From the NCBI RefSeq assembly GCF_002585305.1, contig NZ_NUNF01000016.1:110446-174445 (forward strand): a DNA stretch of 64,000 nt, written 5' to 3'. This document shows positions 54,129 through 62,523 of the stretch, piece by piece (position 1 is the first letter of the stretch; every line of letters starts with the position of its first letter). The stretch comes from Bacillus sp. AFS037270 (GTDB lineage Bacteria; Bacillota; Bacilli; Bacillales_B; DSM-18226). The notes under the pieces were generated by a model that was not told where the DNA came from, ran no database searches, and saw only the letters and a list, made by a program, of their open reading frames with translations. Made by a program: the position numbers and the translations under genes.

Positions 54129-54977
54129 ATGGAGAATCCAATCTTAAAGTTGAAAGATAAAGCCTCAAAGTTAACGGAAACACAACGTAAGGTTGCAGAC
54201 TATATTATTAAAAACCCCTTAGATGTAGCATTTTTGACAGTTGATCAGTTAGCTGGGATTGTTGGTACGAGTACCACTACCATAATGAGATTAACTTTTA
54301 GTCTAGGTTATTCAGGATACGCAGAATTTCAAAAAGGACTTCAGGAGATTTTGCGTAGTCAAGCAGCACCCCAAACTAGACTAGAGATAAATTTATTAGA
54401 TTTAAATCAAAGTAATTTATGGCAGCGCTGTGCAGAAAATCAACTTCAAAATATTCAATCAACTTTTGAAATGATCACTGGTGAGACTTTAGACCAAGCG
54501 TTGGAAATGATAGTATCTGCGGAACGAATTATTTGTACAAGTGTTAGGAGTGGGATGCCGGTAGCACAGTATTTAACTTTTGGCCTTAACCGCTTGCTTG
54601 GAAACTGTGATTTAATTGTTTCGGATCTAAGTGACTGGATTGATAAAGCAGCCAGTCTTACTTCCTCGGATTTAGTTATTGCAGCTAGTTTTCCAAGATA
54701 TGCACGAAGAACAGTTGAATTTGTTAATGCAGCTAAAGAGAAGAATGCGAAAGTTATTTCCATAACAGACAGTTACTCTTCTCCTTTAGTGAAGTATTCT
54801 GATTTAATATTACCATGTAGTTCAAGCAGTATTGCTTTTCACAATTCTGCGATATCATCAATATTTGTAGCTGACTATCTTATCAGTGCTTTGGCTATAA
54901 ATTATCCGGAAAAAGTAAAGTCTCGTCTTGATGAAGTTAATTCGATACTCACAAAAATAAATTATCACTATGAATAA
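54129..54977 (+). CDS. RpiR/MurR-family regulator
   Basis: A 282-residue regulator from ATG 54129 behind TTGGAGAGAGAG. The HTH_6 domain (about 1-77) includes KVADYIIKNPLDVAFLTVDQ and STTTIMRLTFSLGYSGYAEF. A SIS domain (about 120-255) has IICTSVRSGMPVAQYLTFGL and SITDSYSSPLVKYSDLILP. SIS domains bind phosphosugars or related acids. It sits upstream of the RraA/DUF1932/CitMHS genes, whose promoter carries a duplicated palindrome, so it is their probable regulator. Confidence 0.92.
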   Translation: MENPILKLKDKASKLTETQRKVADYIIKNPLDVAFLTVDQLAGIVGTSTTTIMRLTFSLGYSGYAEFQKGLQEILRSQAAPQTRLEINLLDLNQSNLWQRCAENQLQNIQSTFEMITGETLDQALEMIVSAERIICTSVRSGMPVAQYLTFGLNRLLGNCDLIVSDLSDWIDKAASLTSSDLVIAASFPRYARRTVEFVNAAKEKNAKVISITDSYSSPLVKYSDLILPCSSSSIAFHNSAISSIFVADYLISALAINYPEKVKSRLDEVNSILTKINYHYE

Positions 54978-55119
54978 TTGAAATGACGAAGGTGATGGGA
55001 ATAAGATATTCGAATTTACAGTTTAATTCGGATTCTATGTTTCTGTGACCTTTTTCCTTTTCTTCTAAATATTTAACTTTTGAGCAGGAAAAATTGCTTA
55101 AACCCAAACACATAAAGTT

Positions 55120-55178
55120 AATAATACTGAATTTTTTAGGGTTCTCATACCATGAAAATTCAGTATTATTTTTTTTAC
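55120..55178 (+). terminator. Terminator after the rpiR-type gene
   Basis: 16-bp perfect stem (AATAATACTGAATTTT / AAAATTCAGTATTATT, 55120-55135 and 55155-55170) followed by a T-run. Confidence 0.9.
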
Positions 55179-55256
55179 TTTCTGAATCCTCCTTGAATAA
55201 GTAATATTTATAACACTTCTTCTATCTGAGTTTTCTAACATTTTAATAAAAAAGCG

Positions 55257-55341
55257 TTTACTTCATTAAATAATAATGATAAGATACATTTAAATAGTAA
55301 TAAAAATTACTACCATTAAAATATAAGTAATAATTATTACA
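55257..55341 (+). promoter_or_regulatory. Promoter with two GTAAT-N4-ATTAC operators
   Basis: -35 TTTACT (55257-55262), 17-bp spacer, -10 TAAGAT (55280-55285). Two palindromes follow: GTAAT-aaaa-ATTAC (55297-55310) and GTAAT-aatt-ATTAC (55327-55340), both flanked by A and T, centres exactly 30 bp apart. They cover +5 to +50, a repressor position. AAGCGTTTAC over the -35 box is a weak CcpA-like half site. The following 55.34-55.60 kb is a long leader with no other gene seen. Confidence 0.68.
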
Positions 55342-55604
55342 CACAAAAAATAATCTCGAACTTAACAGTAAAGAAAAACTGTGACCATTCAAAAATATTT
55401 GATTCCAACTATAAATGATGATTTTTGAATCGGTATAACATTCATTGTTTAACTAGATGACATCAGGTTAAAAGTCCGTATGTAGTTTGTAGAAAAGTTA
55501 AAGGAAATAACTTAAATTTTCACTTAATCTCTCAAATGGAATTAACACTCTTCAATGAAGTGGTGATTCATACATTATCAAAAATAAATAAGGGGTGTAT
55601 ATCA

Positions 55605-56285
55605 TTGTTTAAATTAGATCAGCACTTATCTACTGAAATTATTGAAAGAGTAAAAGGTCTTAACACTACACTTATATCGGATGCACTAGGATGCACTGGT
55701 TCTATGGATTACAAAATAAAGCCAGTAGCAACCGGGATGAGGGTTATAGGAACTGCCCTTACAGTAAGCTTGAGGCCCGGAGACAATCTATTTCTTCATC
55801 AAGCGATTTATTCTGGGCAAGAAGGATATGTACTTGTTGTAGATGGTAAAGGTCATACCTCAAATGCTTATCTTGGAGAATTAATGGCTGGAGCAGCTAA
55901 GGCAATGGGACTAGAGGGCATCGTCATTGATGGATTGGTTCGTGATAAAGAAGCCCTTAGCGAATTAAATTTCCCGATTTTCGCTAAAGGATTTATTCCC
56001 AACGGCCCTCTTAAGGATGGTCCAGGTGAAATAAATATCCCGATTTCTTGTGGAGGCGTATCTGTTCATCCAGGTGATTTGATAGTAGGTGACGAAGATG
56101 GTGTCGTTGTCGTACCAAGAGAAAAAATTAACGACACGCTTACTAAGGCAGAGAAAAAATTAGGTTATGAAGAACAACGTTTAGAAACAATCCAAGAATA
56201 TGAGAGAAAACGACAGCAAGGCGTTGAGGGAGGAAGCATCCAGCCTCCTTGGTTAAAGGTGAAAATGGAATCTTATGGATTGTAA
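55605..56285 (+). CDS. RraA-like aldolase/decarboxylase
   Basis: RraA / 4-hydroxy-4-methyl-2-oxoglutarate aldolase family, 226 residues from TTG 55605, 7 nt after AGGGGTG. The in-frame ATG at 55536 has no ribosome site. The catalytic motif GIVIDGLVRDKEALSELNFP with the Arg-Asp pair and the conserved VHPGDLIVGDEDGVVVVP are present. Members split C4-branched 2-oxo acids or decarboxylate oxaloacetate; the RNase-inhibitor function is limited to proteobacterial forms. The last 11 bases overlap the open frame of the next gene. Confidence 0.88.
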   Translation: MFKLDQHLSTEIIERVKGLNTTLISDALGCTGSMDYKIKPVATGMRVIGTALTVSLRPGDNLFLHQAIYSGQEGYVLVVDGKGHTSNAYLGELMAGAAKAMGLEGIVIDGLVRDKEALSELNFPIFAKGFIPNGPLKDGPGEINIPISCGGVSVHPGDLIVGDEDGVVVVPREKINDTLTKAEKKLGYEEQRLETIQEYERKRQQGVEGGSIQPPWLKVKMESYGL

Positions 56286-56301
56286 AATAGGAGGCTCTGT
56301 A

Positions 56302-57198
56302 ATGATGAGATTAGGTTTAATTGGATTTGGTGAAGCAGCATTTGAATTATCAATTGGGTTAAGGAAAGAAGGATTAGAAACAATTTACGCACATGATGTG
56401 ATGTTAGATCATCCAACCTTTGGCACTCAAATAAAGGAGCGGGCAAGTCAAGCTCAAGTCCAAATTCTTGATACGCCGGAGGATGTGCTGAAACAAGTTG
56501 ATGTAGTTATTGTGGCGGTACCCGCAGATAAATCTTACGGAGTAAGCGAAGAGTTGAAGCCGCACCTAAAGAAAGACTGTATCTATGTTGATGTATCTGC
56601 TTCAACTCCAGTGGTGAAACAAAACATTTCGAAAAATATCGAGGAAAATGGCGTACTTTTTGTAGATGCAGCGATGATGGGCCCCTTGCCGGTCTATAAA
56701 CATAAAGTGCCCATCTTAGCGAGTGGTAGTGGAGTAGACCGATTTATCTCTTTGATGGCCCCATATGAAATGGTCATCAAAAAAGTCAGTGGCAATCCTG
56801 GTGATGCTTCCGCAGTGAAACTAATCCGGAGTATTCATATGAAAGGTGTAGTGGCGCTTTACTTGGAGTTGTTGGAAGCAGCACACGCATTTAACGTGGA
56901 AAATTTGGTGTTGGATTCGTTGAGTGAGACCATGGACAGCAACGGTTTTGAACAAACCATGAATCGCTTAGTAACTGGCACCTCTATTCATGCATTAAGA
57001 AGATCCATTGAACTAGACGGGTCAATCCAAATGCTAGATGGTTCCAATATTAATTCATCCATGTCTAAAGCAGCAAAAGAAAAGCTTGAACAGCTAGCCA
57101 AGCTTAACTTAAGGGAAAAATTCAAGGGACAAAAACCGGAGAGTTGGTTGGATGTCATTGAAGCTTGTAAAGAAAAAAACATAGCAATCAACAGCTAA
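56302..57198 (+). CDS. 6-phosphogluconate-dehydrogenase-like oxidoreductase (DUF1932 type)
   Basis: A 298-residue NAD(P)-dependent beta-hydroxyacid dehydrogenase. ATG 56302 is 7 nt after GGAGG. NAD-binding GLIGFGEAAFELSIGL begins at residue 5, catalytic lysine region is about 165-175 (KLIRSIHMKGVVALYLEL), and the C-terminal DUF1932 domain contains MDSNGFEQTMNRLVTGTSIH. It probably makes the 2-oxo acid that the RraA-like enzyme splits, for example by oxidising a hydroxy dicarboxylate. Confidence 0.85.
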   Translation: MMRLGLIGFGEAAFELSIGLRKEGLETIYAHDVMLDHPTFGTQIKERASQAQVQILDTPEDVLKQVDVVIVAVPADKSYGVSEELKPHLKKDCIYVDVSASTPVVKQNISKNIEENGVLFVDAAMMGPLPVYKHKVPILASGSGVDRFISLMAPYEMVIKKVSGNPGDASAVKLIRSIHMKGVVALYLELLEAAHAFNVENLVLDSLSETMDSNGFEQTMNRLVTGTSIHALRRSIELDGSIQMLDGSNINSSMSKAAKEKLEQLAKLNLREKFKGQKPESWLDVIEACKEKNIAINS

Positions 57199-57360
57199 TA
57201 GATCTTATTATTTTGATCAGGCCAAAAACTTTAAAGTTTCGAGAAATAATCTTTGTTGGTTTCTGGTCTGATTAATTATAATTGAAAAATAGTTTCTATA
57301 TCGTAATAAATGTCCGGCATTTAATTAACTTCATTGTAAAAAATTACGATTATTAAAATT

Positions 57361-57374
57361 TGTAAGCATTTACA
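57361..57374. promoter_or_regulatory. CcpA (cre)-like site upstream of the transporter gene
   Basis: TGTAAGCATTTACA differs from the cre consensus TGWAANCGNTNWCA only in CG to CA. It lies 83 bp before the CitMHS start. A GTAAAAAATTAC near-palindrome just upstream is a weaker relative of the RpiR-type site. Confidence 0.5.
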
Positions 57375-57456
57375 GATGGAGAGCATTGTTATTATATACT
57401 TGCTAAATAATGATAAGTAATAGATGAAAATCAACCAAATATGGAGGAATTATATA

Positions 57457-58752
57457 ATGCTAGCATTTCTGGGATTTGCAATGATCGTGGTCTTTATGTA
57501 CTTAATCATGACTAAGCGTTTGTCAGCGTTTAACGCACTAACTATTGTTCCAGTTGTTTTTGCATTAATTGGCGGTTTTACCGACTTGGGACCAATGATG
57601 TTGGAGGGGCTCCAGAAAATTGCTCCAACAGCTATTATGATTATTTTTGCCATTCTTTACTTCGGTGTGTTAATAGATACAGGTTTCTTTGATCCACTAG
57701 TATTGAAAATTTTGAAAATGGTCGGCGGTGATCCATTAAAAATTGTACTTGGAACGGCTGTTTTATCGTTGGTTGTTGCTCTTGATGGTGACGGAACCAT
57801 TACCTATCTTATTGTAGTAACAGCATTTCTTCCATTGTATGAACGTCTGGGTATGAATAAACTTATTTTAGCCTGTATTCCAGCATTGGCGATGGGGGTT
57901 ATGAATTTGACACCTTGGGGAGGACCGGCTGTTCAAGCTGCTACAGCAGTAAATGTAGATATAATAGAAATGCTTATTCCAATCCTTCCTTCTATGATTG
58001 CAGGTGGGGTATGGGTTCTGACCGTTGCCTATTTCCTCGGACGCAGGGAACGTAAGCGGTTAGGAGTGACCAATATCAATGTAGATTTTAACAATGAGGT
58101 AGCCGCTACACTTGAAATAGGAATGGATTCTATAAAACGTCCTAAATTATTTTGGTTTAATCTAGTATTAACGATCTTAGTAATGGCAGCTTTAGTTGCG
58201 GGCATCTTACCGATCCCAGCTTTATTTATGCTTGCATTTGCAATTGTTATGATTGTTAATTATCCCAACTTGCAGGACCAGAAGGACCGGGTGCACGCAC
58301 ATGCAGGGAACATATTGACGGTTGTCTCTATGATATTTGCAGCGGGTGTATTTTCGGGTATTATAGAGGGCACTGGAATAGTAAAAGCGATCGCAGATGT
58401 TCTAATTGCCGTGATTCCAGATGCACTTGGACCTCGATTAACGGCTATTGTCGCACTAATAAGTATGCCATTTACTTTTTTTATGGCGAATGCTCCCTTT
58501 TATTTCGGAATTATTCCTATCATGGCGAAAACTGCAGCCCACTTTGGAATTCAACCAATAGAAATTGGGCAAGCTTCACTATTAGGACAGCCGTTTCACT
58601 TGTTGAGTCCGCTTCAAGGTTCTATATACGTACTAGTAGGGCTTCTAGGTATTGATATAGGTGACCATATTCGCTTTTCAGCCAAATATGCGTTAGGGAC
58701 TGCAGTGGTTATGACAATTGTAGGTGTTTTGATCGGAGTGCTATCTATTTAA
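57457..58752 (+). CDS. CitMHS-family carboxylate transporter
   Basis: Secondary importer of 431 residues with about 11-12 helices, from ATG 57457 behind ATATGGAGGAATT. The CitMHS N-terminus MLAFLGFAMIVVFMYLIMTK and VALDGDGTITYLIVVTAFLPLY are typical. The family carries metal-citrate complexes, but some members carry other tricarboxylates. In this operon the cargo should be the substrate of the two enzymes upstream. Confidence 0.9.
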   Translation: MLAFLGFAMIVVFMYLIMTKRLSAFNALTIVPVVFALIGGFTDLGPMMLEGLQKIAPTAIMIIFAILYFGVLIDTGFFDPLVLKILKMVGGDPLKIVLGTAVLSLVVALDGDGTITYLIVVTAFLPLYERLGMNKLILACIPALAMGVMNLTPWGGPAVQAATAVNVDIIEMLIPILPSMIAGGVWVLTVAYFLGRRERKRLGVTNINVDFNNEVAATLEIGMDSIKRPKLFWFNLVLTILVMAALVAGILPIPALFMLAFAIVMIVNYPNLQDQKDRVHAHAGNILTVVSMIFAAGVFSGIIEGTGIVKAIADVLIAVIPDALGPRLTAIVALISMPFTFFMANAPFYFGIIPIMAKTAAHFGIQPIEIGQASLLGQPFHLLSPLQGSIYVLVGLLGIDIGDHIRFSAKYALGTAVVMTIVGVLIGVLSI

Positions 58753-58908
58753 TAAAATAAACAATAAAAGCCTAAGTGTGCTTTAATTTTTTCGGAGTGC
58801 TTTTTTCAGCGGTTCTGTATGGGATTAGTTTCGGTTCCGCACAGTCGCTTCTACAGGGTTATAAATATATAACCGATTGAGTCGATACTGCTTGTCAATG
58901 AAAATCGC

Positions 58909-58949
58909 GAAGACACTGTCATGTTGATGGTGTCTTCTTTATTTATTTT
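58909..58949 (+). terminator. Terminator after the CitMHS gene
   Basis: GAAGACAC / GTGTCTTC (58909-58916 and 58930-58937) with a 13-nt loop, then a T-rich tail. Confidence 0.8.
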
Positions 58950-59062
58950 TAATTCATACTTTACTGATAGGAATTATTGGTTTATAATAAAATTAATCTA
59001 ATAAACGAAATTAAAAGTGGTTGTATTCAAGGGAAAGTTTTTGTAAAACTAAAGGAGTGTTT

Positions 59063-59248
59063 ATGATGAGAAATAATGTTGAAAAAAGGCGACAAAAACT
59101 TATCAATAAATTAATTTTTTTAAACGTATATAACAAAGACGATCAAAAGCTTTATGAGTTGCCACTATCAAAATTAGAATATGAGTATAGAAGATTTAAA
59201 TTACAAAACCATCCCCATGGTGAGTTTGGGTCTATTCAGTGGGTATAA
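59063..59248 (+). CDS. fbpA: FbpA-family Fur-regulated basic protein
   Basis: A 61-residue basic protein from ATG 59063 (or 59066) behind AAAGGAG. NKLIFLNVYNKDDQKLYELP and LSKLEYEYRRFKLQNHPH match the FbpA family, which in Bacillus subtilis is Fur-controlled and assists the FsrA small RNA in the iron-sparing response. No strong Fur box was found upstream. It has its own terminator and is unrelated to its neighbours. Confidence 0.8.
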   Translation: MMRNNVEKRRQKLINKLIFLNVYNKDDQKLYELPLSKLEYEYRRFKLQNHPHGEFGSIQWV

Positions 59249-59270
59249 AATAAATATGGTTACGTTACAT

Positions 59271-59310
59271 AAGACTGTATGGTGTTTCCACACCTGCGGT
59301 CTTTTTTTTT
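59271..59310 (+). terminator. Terminator after fbpA
   Basis: AAGAC..GGTGT-ttcc-ACACC..GTCTT with a short internal mismatch, then a run of nine T. Confidence 0.85.
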
Positions 59311-59538
59311 GGGCAAGAAGATATAAAATTCACTGTTATATACATTACGGTTCTAAGCGTGGAGTCAGGATTGGAGCTATCACCAATTACCGTTAATATT
59401 AAAATAAGAACTATGAAGGTGTTTATTCCAGTCTATTAAACCAAAGGATATATTGAAAATCCAATACATGAGTAATAAAAAATACTCTACGACTTTATGA
59501 AAAATTCCTCTTTATAATGATACATTTGATTTTATGAT

Positions 59539-59621
59539 TGATACAAAAATTTATCAATCTAACTCCTTGTTTATCAAGGTTTTCCCGGAATCGATTCGGC
59601 AGTTGATACATTTCGGTATCA
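59539..59621. promoter_or_regulatory. Twin upstream activator sites for the sigma-54 promoter
   Basis: TGATA-N8-TATCA at 59539-59556 and again at 59604-59621, centres 65 bp apart (about six helical turns). The first extends to GATTGATA / TATCAATC, the second to TGATAC / GTATCA. They lie about 100 and 165 bp upstream of the -24/-12 element, the usual place for enhancer sites of sigma-54 activators. The rest of 59.31-59.84 kb holds only the promoter and a cre site. Confidence 0.72.
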
Positions 59622-59705
59622 GTTTGTATGGTATAAGAAAACTCCATTACTCTATAAATACCGAAGAGATAGCATAAAACCAATCAATTTTTAGAGGAGC
59701 TCTGG

Positions 59706-59722
59706 TTGGCATAATATTTGCA
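59706..59722 (+). promoter_or_regulatory. Sigma-54 promoter of the decarboxylase operon
   Basis: TTGGCATAATATTTGCA has GG at -24 and GC at -12 with exactly 10 nt between, as in the consensus TGGCAC-N5-TTGC. It is 125 bp before the amidohydrolase start, and a sigma-54 activator gene lies 3 kb downstream. Confidence 0.85.
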
Positions 59723-59788
59723 ATATTTAAATTATAAAAAAATATCACCTTTGTAAGAAGGGTGGAGGGGTGGCAGGAAAAATAATTT

Positions 59789-59802
59789 TGTAAGCGATTT
59801 CT
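59789..59802. promoter_or_regulatory. CcpA (cre) site downstream of the sigma-54 promoter
   Basis: TGTAAGCGATTTCT matches the cre consensus TGWAANCGNTNWCA at all but the last base. It lies in the transcribed leader, where CcpA can act as a roadblock under glucose. Confidence 0.65.
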
Positions 59803-59846
59803 ACGTTGTTAATTCTTTTAAAAAAATACAAAAGGGGAAATATTAC

Positions 59847-60863
59847 ATGAAAAAAATTGATTTTGAAAATCATTTTTACGATCAAAGTTTACTAGAGGAA
59901 TTATCTAAAAGACAACAGCCGCCATATTACAGGAAAGAAAATAATGTGATTACTTGGACAGATGCCATTACAATGCCTCAAGATGCTATATTGCCACAGC
60001 TGTTGGAGGTTGCCGAAAAACGAAATCAGCTGATGAAAGAGCAAGGGGTAGATGTGATTATTTTAAGCAGTTCGCCGGGGCCAGAACAATTGGATGAGGA
60101 GAGTAGTATTAAGGTTTGCAGAAAGACCAATGATGCACTGGCGGAAATTACCAAAAGGTATCCAACCCAATATTTAGGAAGCGCCATTCTGCCGGTTAAA
60201 AATCCAGACGAGGCTTGTAAGGAGCTCGAAAGATGTGTAAAAGAATATGGATTTGTATCATGGCACACCCATTCCAACTATGGTGACACTGCGCCAGATG
60301 ATGATTATTATTTCCCTATTTTTAAGAAGGCTGAGGAACTTGGTATATATGTCTATTTGCATCCACAACTTCCAAACGATATGCGGGTAGAGGGATTTGG
60401 ATTCACCGTGGCTGGCCCGGCTTTAGGGTTTACATTAGACACAATCATCACGCTTACCCGAATGATTGTTTCCGGCCTATTTGATCAGCTGCCGAACTTA
60501 AAAGTAGTTCTCGGTCATTTAGGTGAGGGACTCCCGTTTCTATTGGATAGAATGGACAACCGAGTAAAATTTCTGCCAAACCCTTTTATTAAATGTAAGG
60601 AAGATGTAAGTTACTATTTTAAAAATAATATTTATGTCACGACTAGTGGAAATATGAGCAAAGAAGCTTTTATTTGTACAAAGGATGTATTGGGAATTGA
60701 TCGGATCTTGTTTGGAAGCGATTACCCATATGAATCTCTGCCAGATATGATGCATTTCCTATCAGATGTTCCCTTGACTGAAGAAGAAAGAGAGAAATTA
60801 TTCTATAGAAATGCAATTGAAAAATTAGGAATAAACCTTTATCACCATCATCATCATCGCTAA
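59847..60863 (+). CDS. ACMSD-type amidohydrolase, probable aromatic acid decarboxylase
   Basis: Amidohydrolase_2 family protein, 338 residues, like gamma-resorcylate and 2,3-dihydroxybenzoate decarboxylases. Metal ligands fit ENHF at residues 7-10, His in IYVYLHPQLP (about 172), His in VVLGHLGEGLPF (about 225) and Asp in LFGSDYPYE (about 291). The C-terminus carries a natural run of five histidines. Start ATG 59847 follows AAAAGGGG. It is first in a sigma-54 operon with an aromatic-acid-type transporter. Confidence 0.85.
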   Translation: MKKIDFENHFYDQSLLEELSKRQQPPYYRKENNVITWTDAITMPQDAILPQLLEVAEKRNQLMKEQGVDVIILSSSPGPEQLDEESSIKVCRKTNDALAEITKRYPTQYLGSAILPVKNPDEACKELERCVKEYGFVSWHTHSNYGDTAPDDDYYFPIFKKAEELGIYVYLHPQLPNDMRVEGFGFTVAGPALGFTLDTIITLTRMIVSGLFDQLPNLKVVLGHLGEGLPFLLDRMDNRVKFLPNPFIKCKEDVSYYFKNNIYVTTSGNMSKEAFICTKDVLGIDRILFGSDYPYESLPDMMHFLSDVPLTEEEREKLFYRNAIEKLGINLYHHHHHR

Positions 60864-60922
60864 ATAAAACCCGGAATAAATACATTCGTTCTAAAAATTT
60901 TAAATCCCTAGGGGGAAAATGG

Positions 60923-62269
60923 ATGTCAAAAATCAATATAAATGAGTTCATCGGTAATAGTAAATTGAATAAGTTTCATCTTCTCATGTTCACTTTATTT
61001 TTTTTAATCATTACCTTTGATGGATTTGATATGGTGATGTATGGTGCTACTATGCCAGTTTTATTAAAACAATTTCATATGACCCCGACACAGGCTGGTT
61101 TTATTGGCAGTTGCGGTTTAATTGGTGCTGCCGCCGGTGCCTTAGGATTTGGTTTTCTAGCCGATAGAATTGGCAGAAAAAAAGTTATCATTTTATGTAC
61201 AATCTTTTTTAGTGTTGGAAGCATATTGTCAGGTTTCTCAAACACTATGAATATTTTTGGAGTCTTTCGATTTATAACGGGATTAGGACTAGGGGGAGTA
61301 ATGCCTAATATTGTCTCGCTTACCACAGAATATGCTCCTAATAAAAATAAAGCAGTAATGGTGGCAGCTATTTTTTCGGGAATGCAGGTTGGCGGCATAC
61401 TAGCATCCGGGCTCTCTATATGGCTTTTAAAAGATTATGGATTTGAAATATTATACATGATTGGAGGCTTTCCACTCCTACTATTACCACTCTTAATCAA
61501 GTTCCTTCCGGAGTCTACTGTTAATCTTGTTAAAAATAATCGAGTCGAAACATTAAGAATCATATGCGGTAAACTACAACCAACGATCAATCTGCCAAAA
61601 AATGTGAGTTTCGGGCTCGACAATACTGAAAAATCCTCTCTACCAGCATTATTTATGGAAAAAAGAGGACTTAATACAATTTTGATTTGGATCGTATTTT
61701 TTATGAATATGTATATAACTTCAGGTGTATCAACCTGGCTACCCCAATTAATGATAAAGGCTGGTTTTGGACTAAGCTTTGGTCTACTGTTTTTGCTTAC
61801 ATTAAATTTAGGAGCCCTTTTAGGAAGCAATATTGCTGGTTTAGTTGTAGGACGTTTAGGCTATAAAACAACATTAGTGAGTTTATACTTGTTAGCCTTT
61901 GTTTCCATAACACTTTTAGGTTTCACCACTAATCTTTATGCTGTACTAAGCTTGGTAGCGTTAGCTGGTATTGGATTTTTCGGTGGACAAAATATTGCAA
62001 ATGGTTATTTATCTTTATTTTACCCACCATCAATGAGATCGACTGGTATGGGATTTGCTTTTGGATTAGGGAGATTTGGAGCCATTTTTGCTCCAACGAT
62101 TTTAGGTTTTATAGTGTCATGGGGGTTGCATCTTTATGTCAGCTTTCTAGCAGTGTCTATTCCTGGTTTTATCGCAGCATTTATTGTTCTTCTCATCCAA
62201 GACAAGAAAAGTTATCGGCAATCATCTAAGAAGACAGAAATGGGAGATACTGAAATTCAGGTAAACTAG
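60923..62269 (+). CDS. MFS aromatic acid:H+ symporter (AAHS family)
   Basis: A 448-residue, 12-helix importer like PcaK/BenK/MhpT. The AAHS signature FDGFDMVMYGATMPVLLK is in helix 1, and motif A is FGFLADRIGRKKVII. Start ATG 60923 follows CTAGGGGGAAA. It lies 59 bp after the decarboxylase gene and probably brings in its substrate, an aromatic or related carboxylate. Confidence 0.92.
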   Translation: MSKININEFIGNSKLNKFHLLMFTLFFLIITFDGFDMVMYGATMPVLLKQFHMTPTQAGFIGSCGLIGAAAGALGFGFLADRIGRKKVIILCTIFFSVGSILSGFSNTMNIFGVFRFITGLGLGGVMPNIVSLTTEYAPNKNKAVMVAAIFSGMQVGGILASGLSIWLLKDYGFEILYMIGGFPLLLLPLLIKFLPESTVNLVKNNRVETLRIICGKLQPTINLPKNVSFGLDNTEKSSLPALFMEKRGLNTILIWIVFFMNMYITSGVSTWLPQLMIKAGFGLSFGLLFLLTLNLGALLGSNIAGLVVGRLGYKTTLVSLYLLAFVSITLLGFTTNLYAVLSLVALAGIGFFGGQNIANGYLSLFYPPSMRSTGMGFAFGLGRFGAIFAPTILGFIVSWGLHLYVSFLAVSIPGFIAAFIVLLIQDKKSYRQSSKKTEMGDTEIQVN

Positions 62270-62277
62270 AAGACTAT

Positions 62278-62307
62278 AAAAAAGGGATCATCTATTGATC
62301 CTTTTTT
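62278..62307 (+). terminator. Terminator of the decarboxylase operon
   Basis: AAAAAAGG-ATCA / TGATCCTTTTTT with one bulged G and a 5-nt loop, ending in six T. Confidence 0.88.
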
Positions 62308-62311
62308 GGCC

Positions 62312-62336
62312 GATAGGAAAGTATAACTATCCTATC
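62312..62336. other. Inverted repeat upstream of the activator gene
   Basis: GATAGGA-N11-TCCTATC directly after the terminator, about 190 bp before the sigma-54 activator gene. It may be an operator or a second RNA hairpin; it does not match the TGATA-N8-TATCA site. The remaining sequence to 62523 shows nothing else. Confidence 0.4.
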
Positions 62337-62523
62337 AGGCATAAGGGCAACTACGCCTCTGTCTTCGCCTAACGGCTCGCCAATCGGTGAGTTTTCTTTA
62401 CGTTTTATTCAAAAATCATTTGTAAAATGAAAATAGGTAAATTACAGTAGTACATATGATAGCGCTTTATTTCTACTATTGGCAAGCTAACATTAATAGA
62501 TTGTAGGGAGGGGAAATCTTATT

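Noticed and set aside
59495..59683. 62-codon minus-strand open frame upstream of the decarboxylase
   Set aside because: It overlaps the twin activator sites, has no ribosome site and no recognisable protein features.
60834..60863. Poly-histidine tail as a cloning-vector artefact
   Set aside because: The codons are mixed, the tail ends in Arg and normal intergenic sequence and an operon partner follow.
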